64,000 nt of DNA from Tillus elongatus (Eukaryota > Arthropoda > Insecta > Coleoptera > Cleridae), in assembly GCA_964006375.1 (NCBI GenBank), contig OZ023270.1:77682891-77746890 (forward strand), written 5' to 3'. The translations under genes were made by a program, and so were the position numbers. Below, in pieces: positions 51,261-63,720 of this stretch; the stretch's first letter is position 1; every line of letters starts with the position of its first letter. The notes beneath the pieces were generated by a model, which had not been told where the DNA came from, did not search any database, and worked only from the letters and a program-made list of their open reading frames with translations.

Positions 51261-51494
51261 TTTATTTGTTTGCTGTACTTTTTTTGATTTTAGTGAATTT
51301 TCGCAGAAAAAAATTACTATTTTATTTGTTTACGTGGACTGTAGTTTCAAACCGTCCTGTTTCATCATTGCTAATGATGAACCAGGACGGTTCGAAATTG
51401 AAGGCTACGTAGACAAATAAAAAATCACAAAAAGTACAGCAAACAAATAAAGTGTATATTTAAAAGTGATTACAGTGTGAAGCAACATTCCAAA

Positions 51495-51580
<86 letters not shown>

Positions 51581-51820
51581 GACCCAGTTTTCTGGAAAAA
51601 TTTTGGGTTTCCTCAAAAAACAAATTTGTCTCCGAAACTAACAGAGATAAGGTAACAAAATTTGGTAGGTGAGTTTACGTTAAAAAAAGTAAACCACTTA
51701 CCAAAATTTAGAGCTCTAGGTTATAAGAAAAAACAGTGATTAGCATTTAATAAAAAAATGTTTCTTGGAAAATTCACAATAATAAGGCACTTGCTGCGGC
51801 CAGACTTTTTTTCAATTTGT
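51035..51820 (+). repeat. Helentron-like repeat whose (TA)n tract holds a PLE end
   Basis: 5' half 51035-51177 (TTTTAGTGAATTTTCC, GAGCGCGTACTAG, CCATATCCGGGGTTAG), (TA)n 51178-51259, insert 51260-51498, (TA)n 51499-51577 and 3' half 51578-51820 (GGACCCAGTTTTCTGG, AAAATTTGGTAGGTGAG, GCACTTGCTGCGGCCAG). Confidence 0.65.
51260..51498. mobile_element. Inverted PLE ends inside (TA)n, with a dead hammerhead
   Basis: CTTTATTTGTTTGCTGTAC at the left and its inverse near 51423-51450 bracket the hairpin TTTACGTGGACTGTAG...CTACGTAGAC. The plus arm reads CTAATGA (51371-51377), extra T, GAACC-AGGAC-GGTTC, GAAA; the G5-to-A change in the first core box should abolish cleavage. This is the same element as 13533-13726, in the same kind of (TA)n target. 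Confidence 0.6.
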
Positions 51821-51839
51821 GATCTCTTCAGTTTGAAAC

Positions 51840-52800
51840 AATACTTCGTACCAATTTGAGCTCAGTTTTGCCTAGGCGCTGTCTACGAAACAATTAGAAC
51901 TCTTTAGGTGAATTAGAAATGGGACGTATTTTTCAATCAGATAAATTTCCGACGCAGTGTGTCAACGGTGTTACAGTGTTGGCCCAGGTGGTCTGAAAAA
52001 ACCCCATAACCGTCGTCATGGATCCGGACGACCTCGAGTAGCTTCACCACGGGATGAACGTCATTTGAGGATTGCGGCTTTGCAAGACAAAGTTTCCACA
52101 AGAATGTCGATTGGAAATGCTTGGTTGGGCGTTTTACAACAAGTAGTCTTTATAACAACGGTACACCACAGAATACCCTTTTGGACTTCGTTCGTTAAGA
52201 CCATTTTTTGCCTCCCACTGACACCTGGATGTTGTGCTGCTTGGCTTAAGTGGTGTAACGACAGATTAAATTGAATGGAATCGTATTGTGTTCTCTGACG
52301 AGTCCCGATTCTGTTTTTGGTCCCAAGATGGTCGCAGAGGAGTAAGACGATTACGTAGAGAACGCAGTAATCAACAGTTTGCTGCATAACAGCATACGAC
52401 TCTTACACGAGGTGTGATGGTATGGGGCGCGATAACATACGGTAGCATGTCAACTCCAGTTCTTATTGACCTAAATTAGAATGAAAATGATTACATGCAA
52501 AACGTACTGCAGGATGTTGCACTGCCATATATACGAGGGTTAATTCATCCCCTACTCCAACAAGACAAGGCAGGTCCTCATACAGTAAGGGCTACTACAA
52601 GGTTCTTATTAGAAAATAAGGTGACCCTGCTTCCATGGCTTCTCGCTTGTGACCAATCGAACATGTGTGGGATATAAATATAAAAAACCTAGTTCACATT
52701 CGTCACCGAATTTCAGAAGTCTGGGATGCTGTTCCTCAGGATGCTATAAATCATTTAATTTCAAGAATGCCTTAAGAAACCGCGGCGGACCCACTCATTA
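51840..52800 (+). pseudogene. Tc1-family transposase, decayed
   Basis: In broken frames: DDLE and PRDERHLRIAAL of the N-terminal DNA-binding part (about 51990-52090), IVFSDESRFCFWSQDGRRG with the first Asp near 52290, TRGVMVWGAITYGS near 52410, and NVLQDVALPYIRG with LLQQDKAGPH (second Asp) at 52500-52580. The block that should carry the third acidic residue reads LLPWLLACDQSNMCGI, so it is lost. Sequence up to RISEVWDAVPQDAINHLIS (52700-52760) is still recognisable. No intact inverted ends were found. Confidence 0.75.
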
Positions 52801-53857
52801 TTAAATAACTTTGTCATTTTGAAATATTTTAGTTTAAAATTACAAAAATTTTTTAAGTTAGATTAGGCGCACATTATGTATAAATTTGATTAAAATTGAT
52901 CAACTCTGATTGGGTGTTCCGGTGTTTTTAAAAGTCAGTATGTTTTCGTTTTCTCTTCTTCAAGTCATGCAGCATTTCAACGTACAACCATCAAACTACA
53001 TCTAATACCATAAACAAGTTATCTAGTAGCTCCTGCATAATTCCCTCTTCCAATCAGGAGTGGGATATGTTGCCGACTACTTCATATATCGGTCAAGTCA
53101 CGATTTCAGCAGTCCTAATCACTGTTTATTCTACTAATGATTTGTTAGCCAGGGTCAGTCGGTAAATCTCGTGACTGCAATACCGACCGAGCCATCCCCG
53201 ATGGTCATTCTGTCCACTACGTCTCTGTGTATGAGTATCTGTGGCCACTTAACAACGTTACTCAGATTTGTATTCCTGTTCTGTTATACTTCTGTATATA
53301 TATAAACTAAAGGAAATACGATAGCACGTTTCGATTACCCTAATACCTAATGCCATTTGTGTCTGTGTGTAACGAAAGGGTTGTGTGTTCTAGAACTGAC
53401 CGTATTAGAGGGTAGTGCATCCCAGGCTAATACCGGATCATTGTAATCAGAATCAGGGAATTAGTTTCGAGAGGATAGACTTGAACTGATTTGAAATATT
53501 TGTTACGACTAGAGCACGTTATACGAAAACAGGATATTTTGTATCGATAAGAATAGTGATATTTTAAATAATGCTCAAATTATTTTATTGTGTGAGCCTT
53601 TAATAAAGTTTTTAATTAATTATGACTATTCATTGATTATTGTTGCCTTAACTTTCGCTTTCTTCACAAATATGCAACCGGATATAGAGAAGGAAACAAG
53701 CATCTCTGAAGCCAAAGAAAAAGTCTCCATCCTTGTATTCAGTAACTGTGAACAACTGAGAGTAAATTAACGGGTTTTGTTGCAACTTACTTTTACTATT
53801 ATTTTTGACGGTCTAACTAAAAAAAATGCATTGATATTTATAGTCCTTAAAATAAAA
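52801..53857. other. Intergenic, nothing recognised
   Basis: One 60-residue frame (53588-53770) is hydrophobic at its N-terminus but has no recognisable domain or splice context. Confidence 0.4.
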
Positions 53858-55185
53858 AAAGTCTGGACGCAGCAAGTGCGTTATGGCAGTGAATTTTTAT
53901 TAAAATGCTTTGAATAGCAAAGATGTCTTTTTAATGCAAGCAGTCATCAAAATGCTTACCGGTATAACCCATATAGTAGAAACAATGTGCCATATTTTAT
54001 CAAAATAACTTATTGTTTTAAAATGTACAAAAATTTTCCGACAATAAACTTTAAATGTTGGTTTCCTAGCCAACAAACTTTAGGTTTATAGCAAATTCAG
54101 TTATTGAAATTTGAAGCATTTAATGAAAATTTGCTACCAAAACGCACTTGATTTTTTTCTTACAAACATATTTCGATAAAAAATGCAATAAAATAAGGCT
54201 GTTCGAAAAAAGATTGTAGGGATCACCAACGAGTCATGGGCCAGCCTGTGATTGTCAAAATAATTTTATAAGATGCAGCTCAAGACACCCAATAATTAAC
54301 CTATAATTTTTTTTCTCGTCTCCTGTATAATAATAATTATATTGAGCTTTACCGTAGAAATGCGTCACCCTGTATATATGTAAACAGATCAAAACTGAAC
54401 GTAAATGGATTTCAGGGGGCCTAGTTTGCGCTCATCTGAAGAAATCTTTTTAAAATTCTAAAGTCGCGGTCTCCTCATTGACGAATTTTTTGTACAAAAA
54501 TTAGCTAAAAATTATGGACTGTTAAACCTTAAACTTAACTAAAACTACCGCCAAAGCATCAGAGAGAAAATAACTAACCTGTTGCATATCAGCTCTTTTT
54601 GTAAAATTTTGATCCTTTTTACGTGTTGATAAAACATAACAAACACTTTTAGTCCACCCACTAACATTAATAAAATCATATAGGAATAATTTGCACTTGT
54701 ATATAAAAATTACCAAATAACACAAATAATGTGTCAACTGAAACGGATAAAACAGTCTAATACCATACGATAAACGTCAGTTACAGCGTGCAACAGACCT
54801 GCGCAATAATATCAAATGTCCCGTTGCCAAGCAACGCTCAGGCATACTAGATCTCATATAAGCCAGGTTTGCCATTGTCAATGAAACGCGGTGATATTAA
54901 AAAAAAATGTTTCATCAAATTTGAAAGCTCAATTTTCTATATACCTAGAAAGCTGAATTTTGGTACATATTTATGTCTTTTCCAAAGCAACATATACACC
55001 GAATTTCATCGAAATAACTTTGTAATTTTTGGAAAGAAAAATTTTTTTCGAAAGAAAACTCAAAATTTTCCCAGAAAACCTTGTTCGATTTTCCTGGCTA
55101 ACGAACTCATCCAAGCTATTAATAAAAGAAAGGCACTTGCCGGGTTTCATCACAATCGGTTAATTATTTTTTGAGTTATCGGTTG
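53858..55185. repeat. Long dispersed repeat copy B (partner 13.7-15.1 kb)
   Basis: Co-linear with 13727-15080: GTCTGGACGCAGCAAGTGCG at the left, GGCTGTTCGAAAAAAGATTG, GCGTCACCCTGTATATATG, the GCCAAAGCATCAGAGAG block, GATAAACGTCAGTTACAG and ATCGGTTAATT at the right. Indels separate the copies. No shared coding frame with a domain. Confidence 0.75.
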
Positions 55186-55929
55186 GACACACACACACGC
55201 ACATATATATATACAGGGTGATTGCTGAGAAGTGCTCATTAGAAGTTTATGACCTTCTCATCCGATTTGACCGCTGGAAATTTGGATTCGGCCATTATGC
55301 CATATTCCCATTCTGATTAAAATAGTTGCACTACTCTAGCATTTCCGGTTATACCGGAAGTCGCTACCAACTTCGTTATTTTAAATGAAACACCCTGTAT
55401 ATTTTTTCATTTTCAGCAAGACGATCCAATTTGGGATAGATTTTATGTAGTATTTTTTGCACCTAGCGTTGTTAGTTTTTGAAATATTGGCGATTTTTGA
55501 AAAATATTTGTTATCACAGCTCTTTTTATAATTTGATATATCCTTGTAAAGTGTAAATCTAGAAAATATATTTTTGGACAACAGATTGCTGGTAACTATT
55601 TCTTGCAGAATTATTGGAATGAAAATCTATTTTTTATACAGGGTGTGCGATAATAGCCTGACAAAATATCGAAATTAAAGCGGGTATAACCTGATTTTTT
55701 CAAATGGAACACCCTATATATTTCTATTCCAAAGCATTTTACAGACATAACTCTACAACTTTTATTAACTATGTCCTATATCTAAATAGCATAATTTCTG
55801 AGATATTGTTAGTTTCCTGAAGTGATATATTTAATATCGCAGCAGAGAATTTTAATTCCAATGTTTTCATGGCGTTGGATTATCCAGTTTCTTTTTATAT
55901 TCATAATGACACGCTGACAATTTGAGAAC

Positions 55930-56175
55930 AATATTAAAAAGTCTGGACGCAGTAAGTGCGTTATGGTAGTGAATTTTCATAAAAATATTTTAAATAACAA
56001 ATATTTGTTTATTAAAAGAAAGCAAGCATTAAATTTGATTACCAGTATGACCTATATAGTAGAAAATACCATATATCACCAAAATAACTTTATTGTTTGA
56101 AAATGTACAAAAATGTTTCGCAATTAACTTAAAATGTTCCAAAAAAAACTAGTTTTCTGGCCAATGACCCTTATT
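55930..56175 (-). repeat. Helentron-like repeat inserted in the transposon
   Basis: GTCTGGACGCAGTAAGTGCG, then TGGTAGTGAATTTTC, GACCTATATAGTAGAAAATA and CTAGTTTTCTGGCCAATGAC: short subfamily, reverse orientation, 3' end at the left. Confidence 0.65.
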
Positions 56176-56539
56176 AAAAACCACCCGCCCTTGTGTAATT
56201 TGTCCTCCAGAGTCCAAGGCACTTGTCAGATTCCTCCTAGCTCAAACATTTAGCAAGTTTTGTTGAAAAAAAGAACGTCAATTTATTATGGCATTATCAT
56301 TGTAAAAATGTAATAGCAGAACTATTAAAGTAACACGTCAATCATACACTAACATTAAATGAATTTAATTCTTATTTACAGAGTAAAGTTACGCTAGATT
56401 AGATTATGTACAGTGAACGGGGAAAAGAAAACAACTTGTGATGGAACCATAGCTGAAAATTTCAAAGTAATTATTCAATGTGACTTCCGTTTTGGTTCAA
56501 ACACTCTGAAATTCTTTAATGTACTCCAGCGGTGGTCGT

Positions 56540-57640
56540 TCATCGTATCTCCCCTGGATCTAACTCGGCAAAAGCTTGCGTTATGCGTTGGATTAGTTCG
56601 TCTTTAGATTGGACATGCACCTCATTAACCTTGGACTTTATTATACTCCACATATAAAAATCACAAGGTGTCAAGTCCGGCGATCTTACTGGCCAGTGCC
56701 AAGGGCCGTTTCTGCCTATCCATCTGTCATCAAATATAGCATTCAACTGATCATACACACCTATGGTATTGTGCGCTGGAGCCCCGTCCATCTGGTACCA
56801 ACAATTGAGTGATGAATTTACAGACAGACTCTCCACAAATGGCATCACCACTGTTCTCAGGATCTGAATATACTTCTCAGACGTGAGCGTGCCATCGTAA
56901 ATATGAAAACACACTCGGTCGTCCATTATCATGCAGAAAACATTACAACTAAATATCTGCTGGAAATTCCTAGTTCGTCTCATATGCAGATTCTCAGCTG
57001 CCCAGTAATGCTGATTTTTCATATTTCGCAAACCCTCTCTGCCAAAGTTAGACTCATCAGTCCAGATTATTTTGCTCAAGAATGTAGGATCTTCCTGCAC
57101 TCGTATCAGTAGGTGTTCGCAATAGTTTATCCGCATCTCGTAGTCGCTAACACGCAGGTGTTGCACGGGAATAAAAGAGAAATTATGCATTTTGTGCTTC
57201 TTCAATATTCGTTGAATGATCTAGTAAGGCATGTTTAAGTCACTAGACGCATTTCTTATAGAATTTGTTGGCATTGCATGAAAGTATGCAATAACTGTGA
57301 CTTGGCATGTTTCCTCATCTTCAAGTTTGCCTCTACAAATTACTCATCTTGATGTTATACTTCCATACCTTGAAAACTTTGATTGAAGTCTCTTGAACCG
57401 GTGTCTGTCCAAAGGTGCCGAGTTAGGAAACTTTTCATTGAATGTACGACATGCTGTTTCAATAATTCTATTGCAGTCACCGTGAATAATGAATATATTA
57501 CTGTAGCGTATTGCACTTCCCATCGCGCCTTTAACAAAAGCAAGTTACTAATTTTACTGCTGTCACTAGATTAAACTATGTGTCAAATTTCAGTTTTCTC
57601 ACCTGACATTGCAACAAAAGCCTCCTATTTCCATAAACGC
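56540..57640 (-). pseudogene. Transposase of the long-TIR element, catalytic domain intact
   Basis: The 221-residue frame (56540-57205) holds the whole catalytic core: IIWTDESNF (first Asp, about residue 50), HYWAAENLHMRR, DGAPAHNTIGVYDQLN in the WYQMDGAPAH context (second Asp) and SPDLTPCDFYMWSIIKSKV (third Asp). The N-terminal part is broken: helix-turn-helix remnants such as ARWEVQYATVIYSLF and LDRHRF-like sequence are at 57355-57543 and in other frames up to 57640, with several stops between. Confidence 0.82.
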
Positions 57641-58316
57641 ACTCATGTATAAATTCCAATATAGATTCCCCGTTGGAGTGGTGGATATCTCAGAAATTAT
57701 GCTATTTAGGTATAGGACATAGTTAATAAAAGTTGTAGAGTTATGTATGTAAAATGCTTTGGAATAGAAATATATAGGGTGTTCCATTTGAAAAAATCAA
57801 GTTATACCCGCTTGAATTTCGATATTTTGTCAGGCTGTTATCGCACACCCTGTATAAAAAAATAGATTTTCATTCCAATAATTTTGCAAGACATAGTTAC
57901 CAGCAATCTGTTGTCCAAAAATATATTTTCTAGATTTACACTTTACAAGGATATATCAAATTATAAAAAGAGCTGTGATAACAAATATTTTTCAAAAATC
58001 GCCAATATTTCAAAAACTAATAACGCTAGGTGTAGAAAGTACTACATAAAATCTATCCCAAATTGGATCTTCTTTCTGAAAATGCAAAAATATACAGGGT
58101 GTTTCATTTAAAATAACGAAGTTTGTAGCGACTTCCGGTATAACCGGAAGTGCTAGAGTAGTGCAACTATTTTAATCAGAATGGTAATATCGTATAATGG
58201 CCGAATCCAAATTTTCATCTGTCAAATCGGATGAGAATGTCATAAACTTCTAATGAGCACTTCTCAGCAATCACCCTGTATATAATTAGGTTTTTTCGTA
58301 GCGATTGTCCGAAAAA

Positions 58317-58557
58317 AGTAATTTATTTATTTAAGTGGTACAATTATTTCAGTCTTAAAATTTATTATAAAATATGTGATTCAAAACAACATGTGAACAA
58401 CTAGAGTTACAGCGATTGAATGAAATAATGTTCTACAGAATTAACATAAATGCAAACGTCTGCATCAGCACTCTTACACAGGTCACTAAACTGATGATGC
58501 AGGGTTTCCGGATTCGTCGTATTTTGTATGATGTTGAGAATATACAGGGATGTAACT
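58317..58557 (-). repeat. 3' LTR of the errantivirus-like element
   Basis: Minus strand: starts AGTTACATCCCTGTATATTC directly after GGGTGGAGG and ends in AAATTACT, about 241 bp, with a TTATAATAAAT stretch that could serve as TATA or polyadenylation signal. The right-hand boundary is well placed; the end near 58317 is judged from imperfect termini. Confidence 0.65.
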
Positions 58558-58568
58558 CCTCCACCCTT
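58558..58568 (-). other. Polypurine tract
   Basis: AAGGGTGGAGG on the minus strand, overlapping the env stop codon (58567-58569) and touching the LTR start. Confidence 0.65.
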
Positions 58569-60076
58569 AAATCTTTAACACGTCCTCGTGTTCGGACACT
58601 TCTTCTGTTTGCGTTTGCCTGTTGGACTTGTATAGGATGCTCTGAATTTTTCTTCTTAAAAAAAACAGAAGTACAATGGTAACAGCGATGGATATACCAA
58701 TGGTAATGCCTAAGTGGGAATACTGCATGGACGGTCGGAGATGAAATGGATGCTGTTGTATTTGAGACAATGCTTCTTTTATCCTTTTGTTTTCTTTTAG
58801 ATGAATTGGCTTAAAATGGATATGATGTTGAGGTGTCGGTTGCAATTCTTCGACTTCTATGGGTTGTAGCGTCAAATTGGTAGCAACGTCTTCATACATT
58901 TCCTCATTGATCTTGACTTTGCAGGAATTGAGGGATGTTACTGGACCGTTTCCCTGGAAGATTTTTCGTTCTAACGATGTTTCGCAATTTTCGACAATAG
59001 TGGTTGCTGAGCTAGTGGATATTAAGATCTGATCATTCTGCAGCTGAGTTGATATTTCGTAGGAGTTCATTACTTTGGCAGAAGTGCAATTTTGTAAGGT
59101 GTCAAGCTGACAATGTTCTTCTCGTGGGCGATTATTGCATATAACCACGTCTTCTATAGAGGGGCACTTCTCTTGGGTCCATAAGTTTGAAGAGGGTGTT
59201 TCTAAATAGTATGAGCTGGGTGGTACCAGGAGAATATAATTTTGTGGTATAGGATAAACACGAAAATAAGAACCAGGATTGGGATGTAGGATAGGAACTT
59301 TTAAAAGGCATACAATCGTATCCTTAACCGATAATATATGAAATTTGGTAAATTCTACAACCTTAAAAACATGATTTTTGTCAAAGTCGATCAATTCATT
59401 TCTGTCATGACTTAGCTTTAAGTGATCAATAATATTTAACAGATCACTAGTGGTAAAGAGCTCTATATTAGTAATTTTGTTAAAACTTAAGGAAATAATT
59501 AAACAGCTACGTGAATTTGGAAATGAATTTTACTCGACAATTCTCTTTCGCTATCTAAAGTGGAAAAAGTCTGATAAATATGATCTAGATTTTGATTAAT
59601 AATTTTTGTTCCTTTTCGTACCTTTGTGTGATTATATTAGCAAATGAATTTAAATTATCAATTTGGGTAATTATATCTTCTTGATTTTGGAAAAGGTTAT
59701 CTAAATTTTTATTGGTTTCTTTCAAGTCTTCTTGGTCGAGATTTCCTGTTATCATTTTAATTAAAGAGCCTGCTCCGTTTATTAATCCGCGTTTAGTTCT
59801 GTGCATTGATAGTTTTTGTAGTTCATTACTTAATCGTGACAAATGGTCATCTAAAATTAGTAAATATCGTTCGTTACTTGCAGACATTTGTCCAGTGTTT
59901 AAAAATTTAGAATTTTTTAATAATATGTTATAATTAATTTTTATATCGGTAATATTAAAATAGAAATAAAATTTATGATAATGTTTGGGTATTTTTGCTA
60001 TGCCTAAATACTCTTTAAAATATCCGTTAGTTTTTATCGGTGTTATTTGAAGTGGATGGACCAGGTTGAGGGTCAT
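58567..60076 (-). pseudogene. Envelope glycoprotein (fusion-protein type), frameshifted
   Basis: The first frame (59585-60076) shows a furin-type site, RTKR at about residue 97, followed by GLINGAGSLIKM, a Gly-rich hydrophobic stretch that fits a fusion peptide, and then a heptad-rich helix. A frame change in an A-run near 59600 and further stops interrupt it. The second frame (58567-59394) has many Cys residues and a C-terminal membrane anchor (LGITIGISIAVTIVLLFF, about residues 230-248), then a basic stop-transfer and short tail. No clear signal peptide is seen at the first ATG. The start overlaps the end of pol by 50 bases. Confidence 0.75.
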
Positions 60077-62735
60077 CGTTGTTTGTAGTAATAGTAGTTT
60101 TGTCCTGTAACGAAAAAGTATTTCTTACTCTTTTTATGTTAGAAACGTGAGCTTTTGCTTTTGGTTTAGAAAATGTAACAATGTTTTCTTTTTGTTTAGG
60201 ATGTGATCGTAATTTATAAAGAGGATTTGTTTTTCTTACTTTTGGTACTCTAATAGCTAGTTGTGTCGTTTCTTGTAAATCTGGTGTCGTTTGTCTGTCC
60301 GCATTTGCTTTAGAAATTCTTTTGTCTCCACTTACTTTTTGTTTCTGATATACACTGTCGAAGAAAGGCATTATTTCTTTGAGCCTACTGTTATTGTATT
60401 CTTCGTAAAGGGTAGTTTCAGGTGTGACTGTTGGTAAGTCGTCGTAGGGGCCGTATAGTAATGTAAAAGGTGAATACCCAGTTGTCGAATGAATAGACTG
60501 GTTGTAAATAAGGGTTGCTGTTATCATTAGGGTTGCAGGCCTCTCTTGTGGGTTTTGTAATTTAAGAATTCGCAATTTTTCTACAAGAGTTGAGTGCAGT
60601 CGCTCTACTGGTGAATTTGAGTTAGGATTTTGGGGGGTTGTTATGTGAAGATTAATATTAAATAAATTACAGTATTCTTTAAGGGTAGTATTCTAAAATT
60701 CTCTGCCAGCGTCAGCTACTATTTTTAGGGGGTGATTATGATGGGAAAAATAGTTTCGAAGTTTATTTAACACGGTAATTGCGGATCCATCAGTTATATA
60801 ATATGCTTGCGCATATTTGGAGAATAAATCTATGATGGTTAGGAATTTGCAATTATCGAAACTAAAGGTGTCAATGTGTATAACTTCAAAAGGGCGTTTA
60901 GCTAGAAGGGGACCTGAAAATGGTGGTTTGTACGGATTTCTTTCGTATTTGGTCTGAAGGCAAATTGAGCATTTATTAATAAAAGCGTTTATATAATTTT
61001 TCATATTAGGCCAAAAATATTTTTGTTTTAAATGTTGATAAGTCTCGTTAATGCCATTGTGGTTTCGTGTGTGATATTCGTCTATAATTTGTTGTTGAGT
61101 TTCTGATTTTTCAACGTCTTGTAAAAATTCGTTAGATTTTATTATTTTAACAGAACTATTAAATAATGTTGAAGAAACAGCAGTGAAATATTTGAATAGT
61201 CTATCATGTTTACAGAAAATTCCGTACGTGAATTTTGGATCAATAAATTGTTTCAAGAAGTCATTTATTTGTCTCAATTCGTAATTGAGTTGAACCTTTA
61301 CATGTATTGTTTCAAACTTAAATATTTTTAATTTGCGTGTGTCATATTTTGGTCCGTAATCTAAAATTATTCGTCTGGAAAAATAATTGACTGGATTTTC
61401 TGATATAGGTATTTTGAAAATTGGATTTTCTGCAGACGAGTTTTGTGTCTGTGAGTCATTGCTTTCAGGTAGGTTATTAGTCGTGCTAGTAGAGGCATTG
61501 TTTGCGTCGTTTTCTAGTTCGTTAATAATTTCTCTTTCTCTGTCTTCGTCAGGGTCTACGTTATTAATTATTGATTCCAGGTCAAAGTCGTCTTCAATCG
61601 CGTTAATTTCGATTCGCGATAAGGCATCAGCCACTACGTTATCTTTGCCTTTCTTGTATTTTATCTCATAATTAAATTCCTCTAATCTTAGTCGCCATTT
61701 AACTAGCCGTGAGTTTGGTTCCTTAATTGAAAATAGCCAAACAAGCGGTTTGTGGTCAGTTTCTATAACAAATTTTTGTCCAAAGAGATATGGTCTAAAA
61801 TGTTTTGTATTTTCTACTATGGATAATAACTCTTTTTCAATGGTCGAATAATTTCTCTCGGCTGAATTTAGTGTTCTTGAGTAAAACGCAATTGGTTTAT
61901 TATTTTGTGACAATACTCCACCTATAGCTATATTGCTTGCGTCAGTGGTTAAATGAAATTGTTTAGAAAAATCGGGGTAGGTCAGGACAGGAGAATTTGT
62001 AATTAATTCTTTTATTTTTTGAAATGCGTCAACGTATTCCGGGTCGTGAATATTTATCTTGGTATCCTTTTTTAAATATTTATTGATGGGGAATACTACC
62101 TTAGCGTAATTTGGAATAAAGCGTCTATAATAGCCTGTTAATCCTAAAAATGCTCTTATTTCTTTACTTGTTTTTGGTATTGGATAATTCTGAATGGCAG
62201 TTATTTTTGATGGGTTCGGTTTGATCCCACGGACAGTGACCAGATGGCCTAGAAATTCGACCTCTTTACGCAAAAATTCTGACTTATCTAACTGAATTTT
62301 TAGATTACACTCTTTTAACTTATCAAATATATTTTTCACGTGACAAAGGTGTTCCTGAAGGGATTTCGAGAAGATAACAATATCGTCCATATATACGAAA
62401 CAAAACTTGTATAAATATGGTCTTAATACATTATCCATTAGGCGTGAAAAGGTACTAGGAGCCCCCTTCAACCCGAACGGCATTCGGATCCATTCATAAT
62501 GAGTATTATTTACAGAGAATGCTGTTTTTTCGATACTACCAGGATCCATTTCAATTTGATGGAATCCTTGTGCTAGATCGAGAGTCGTGAAATAGGAGCA
62601 GCGTCCTAAATTATCTAAAATTTCTTCGATGCGAGGTAATGGGTACTTGTCATCGATCGTTTTCTCGTTAAGTTTACGATAATCGATCACTAAGCGCCAT
62701 TTCTTTTCCAGAAGCGTCTTGACGCTTCGGGACAA
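60027..62735 (-). pseudogene. gypsy Pol: RT, RNase H and integrase
   Basis: The 680-residue frame (60693-62735) has RLVIDYRKLNEKTIDDKYPLP, the catalytic FVYMDDIVIFSK, the connection region GLTGYYRRFIPNYAK, RNase H starting TTDASNIAIGG with ETDHKPLVWL, the integrase zinc region (HxxxH with CSICLQTK), and the core with HIDTFSF and VADAGREF, giving two of three catalytic acids. A TAG at about 60690 interrupts just after GREF. The next frame (60027-60575), with sequence just upstream in the same reading, supplies SPVERLHST with the Glu, then TGYSPFTLLYG. At the N-terminal side a frameshift near 62700 separates it from the protease part. Confidence 0.88.
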
Positions 62736-63720
62736 TCCATATCGAAATTGAGTAGGGTGATATTGAGGGTCTAATTATTTTGTTGTCTAAGAGTTTTTGA
62801 ATTTGGTTTTGGACTTCTTCACGTAAATGAAAAGGGTACCGGTATGATTTGGTGTGATCAACTTCATCGTCTTTAGTTCTTATTTTATGTTTAATTGCAT
62901 TGGTGAAAGAGAGATCTGAGTCTTCATGATAAAAAATATCATTATACTTTCGACACAAATTAATAAGTTTTTCATATTCTTCTGTATTTAAATGATCTGT
63001 TCTTAAAACTTTTGTTACATCAAAATGTTTTGAAATTTTAGGTAGTTCGTCAGAGTAATTTTGTAATGGATCGACATCTCTTTGTTCCTGAAAATGTATT
63101 TCTACAAATTTTGAATTTGGATTTTTCTTTATTATGGGCACTCTACAATATCCATCTTTTGCTTCAGCTATTGACTCGTAAATTAAAACATTTCTTTCTT
63201 CAATACGTGGTAAAACTACTGTGCCTTTTTCTATATTTACAGGGACTGATACATAATTTTCACAAATTTGTTTGAAAGGTGTAAAATTCAGTGGATTAAT
63301 TTCAAGGTAAAATGGTATTTTTTGATTTCCTAGAGTTAAAATTTGTTTATTATAATCGACATTTCCTTTTAATTTTGTAAGATGAGCTGACCCTATAAGC
63401 GCGTCAAATCGATGGTGCCATTGCATGACACGCATTGTAAATTGGTAATTAATATTAAATTCTTGTAAAATAGGATACCTTACGTTGTCTTCACCATGGG
63501 TTATCTGGTTAACTGATTTCATTGAAAATGGTTCCTTATAAATAAATTTTTTAAATAACTCGTAAGCCGGTCCTGGATTTATGATACTATCTGACGCTCC
63601 GGAATCAATCAATACTTTTAAATTTAGACTTGGTATGACAAAAAACGGTAATTTAGGGGTATTAACAATATTATTTATATCTAAATAGATTAGTTTTCCG
63701 AGGCTGTTTCGTGAAAATCC
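62674..63720 (-). pseudogene. gypsy protease and RT N-terminus, frameshifted to main pol
   Basis: The protease active site is LIDSGASDS (about 63612). The frame is open upstream to about 63720, so the TTG at 63612 is not a start. Downstream it reaches the RT entry (SYRYPFHLREEVQNQI, IIRPSISPYS, WIVPKRQDASGK), then leaves frame in the A-rich run near 62700. It overlaps the gag end in the -1 frame, as expected for gypsy-type frameshift expression of pol. Confidence 0.82.

Larger units (their letters stand above)
55214..58278 (-). mobile_element. Mariner-superfamily transposon with ~620-bp TIRs
   Basis: The ends are CAGGGTGATTGCTGAGAAGT and its exact reverse complement, with TA at 55212-55213 and 58279-58280. 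Arms 55214-55830 and 57660-58278 match closely (CCGGTTATACCGGAAGTCGC and GAAACACCCTGTATA in both). The middle carries the transposase and, at 55930-56175, a helentron-like repeat in reverse. Confidence 0.88.

Noticed and set aside
53588..53770. 60-residue frame with hydrophobic start
   Set aside because: No domain, no splice or promoter context, and length is within chance expectation for this composition.
58490..58515. CTGATGATGCAGGG in the errantivirus LTR
   Set aside because: No GAAA box or complementary stems follow on the same strand.
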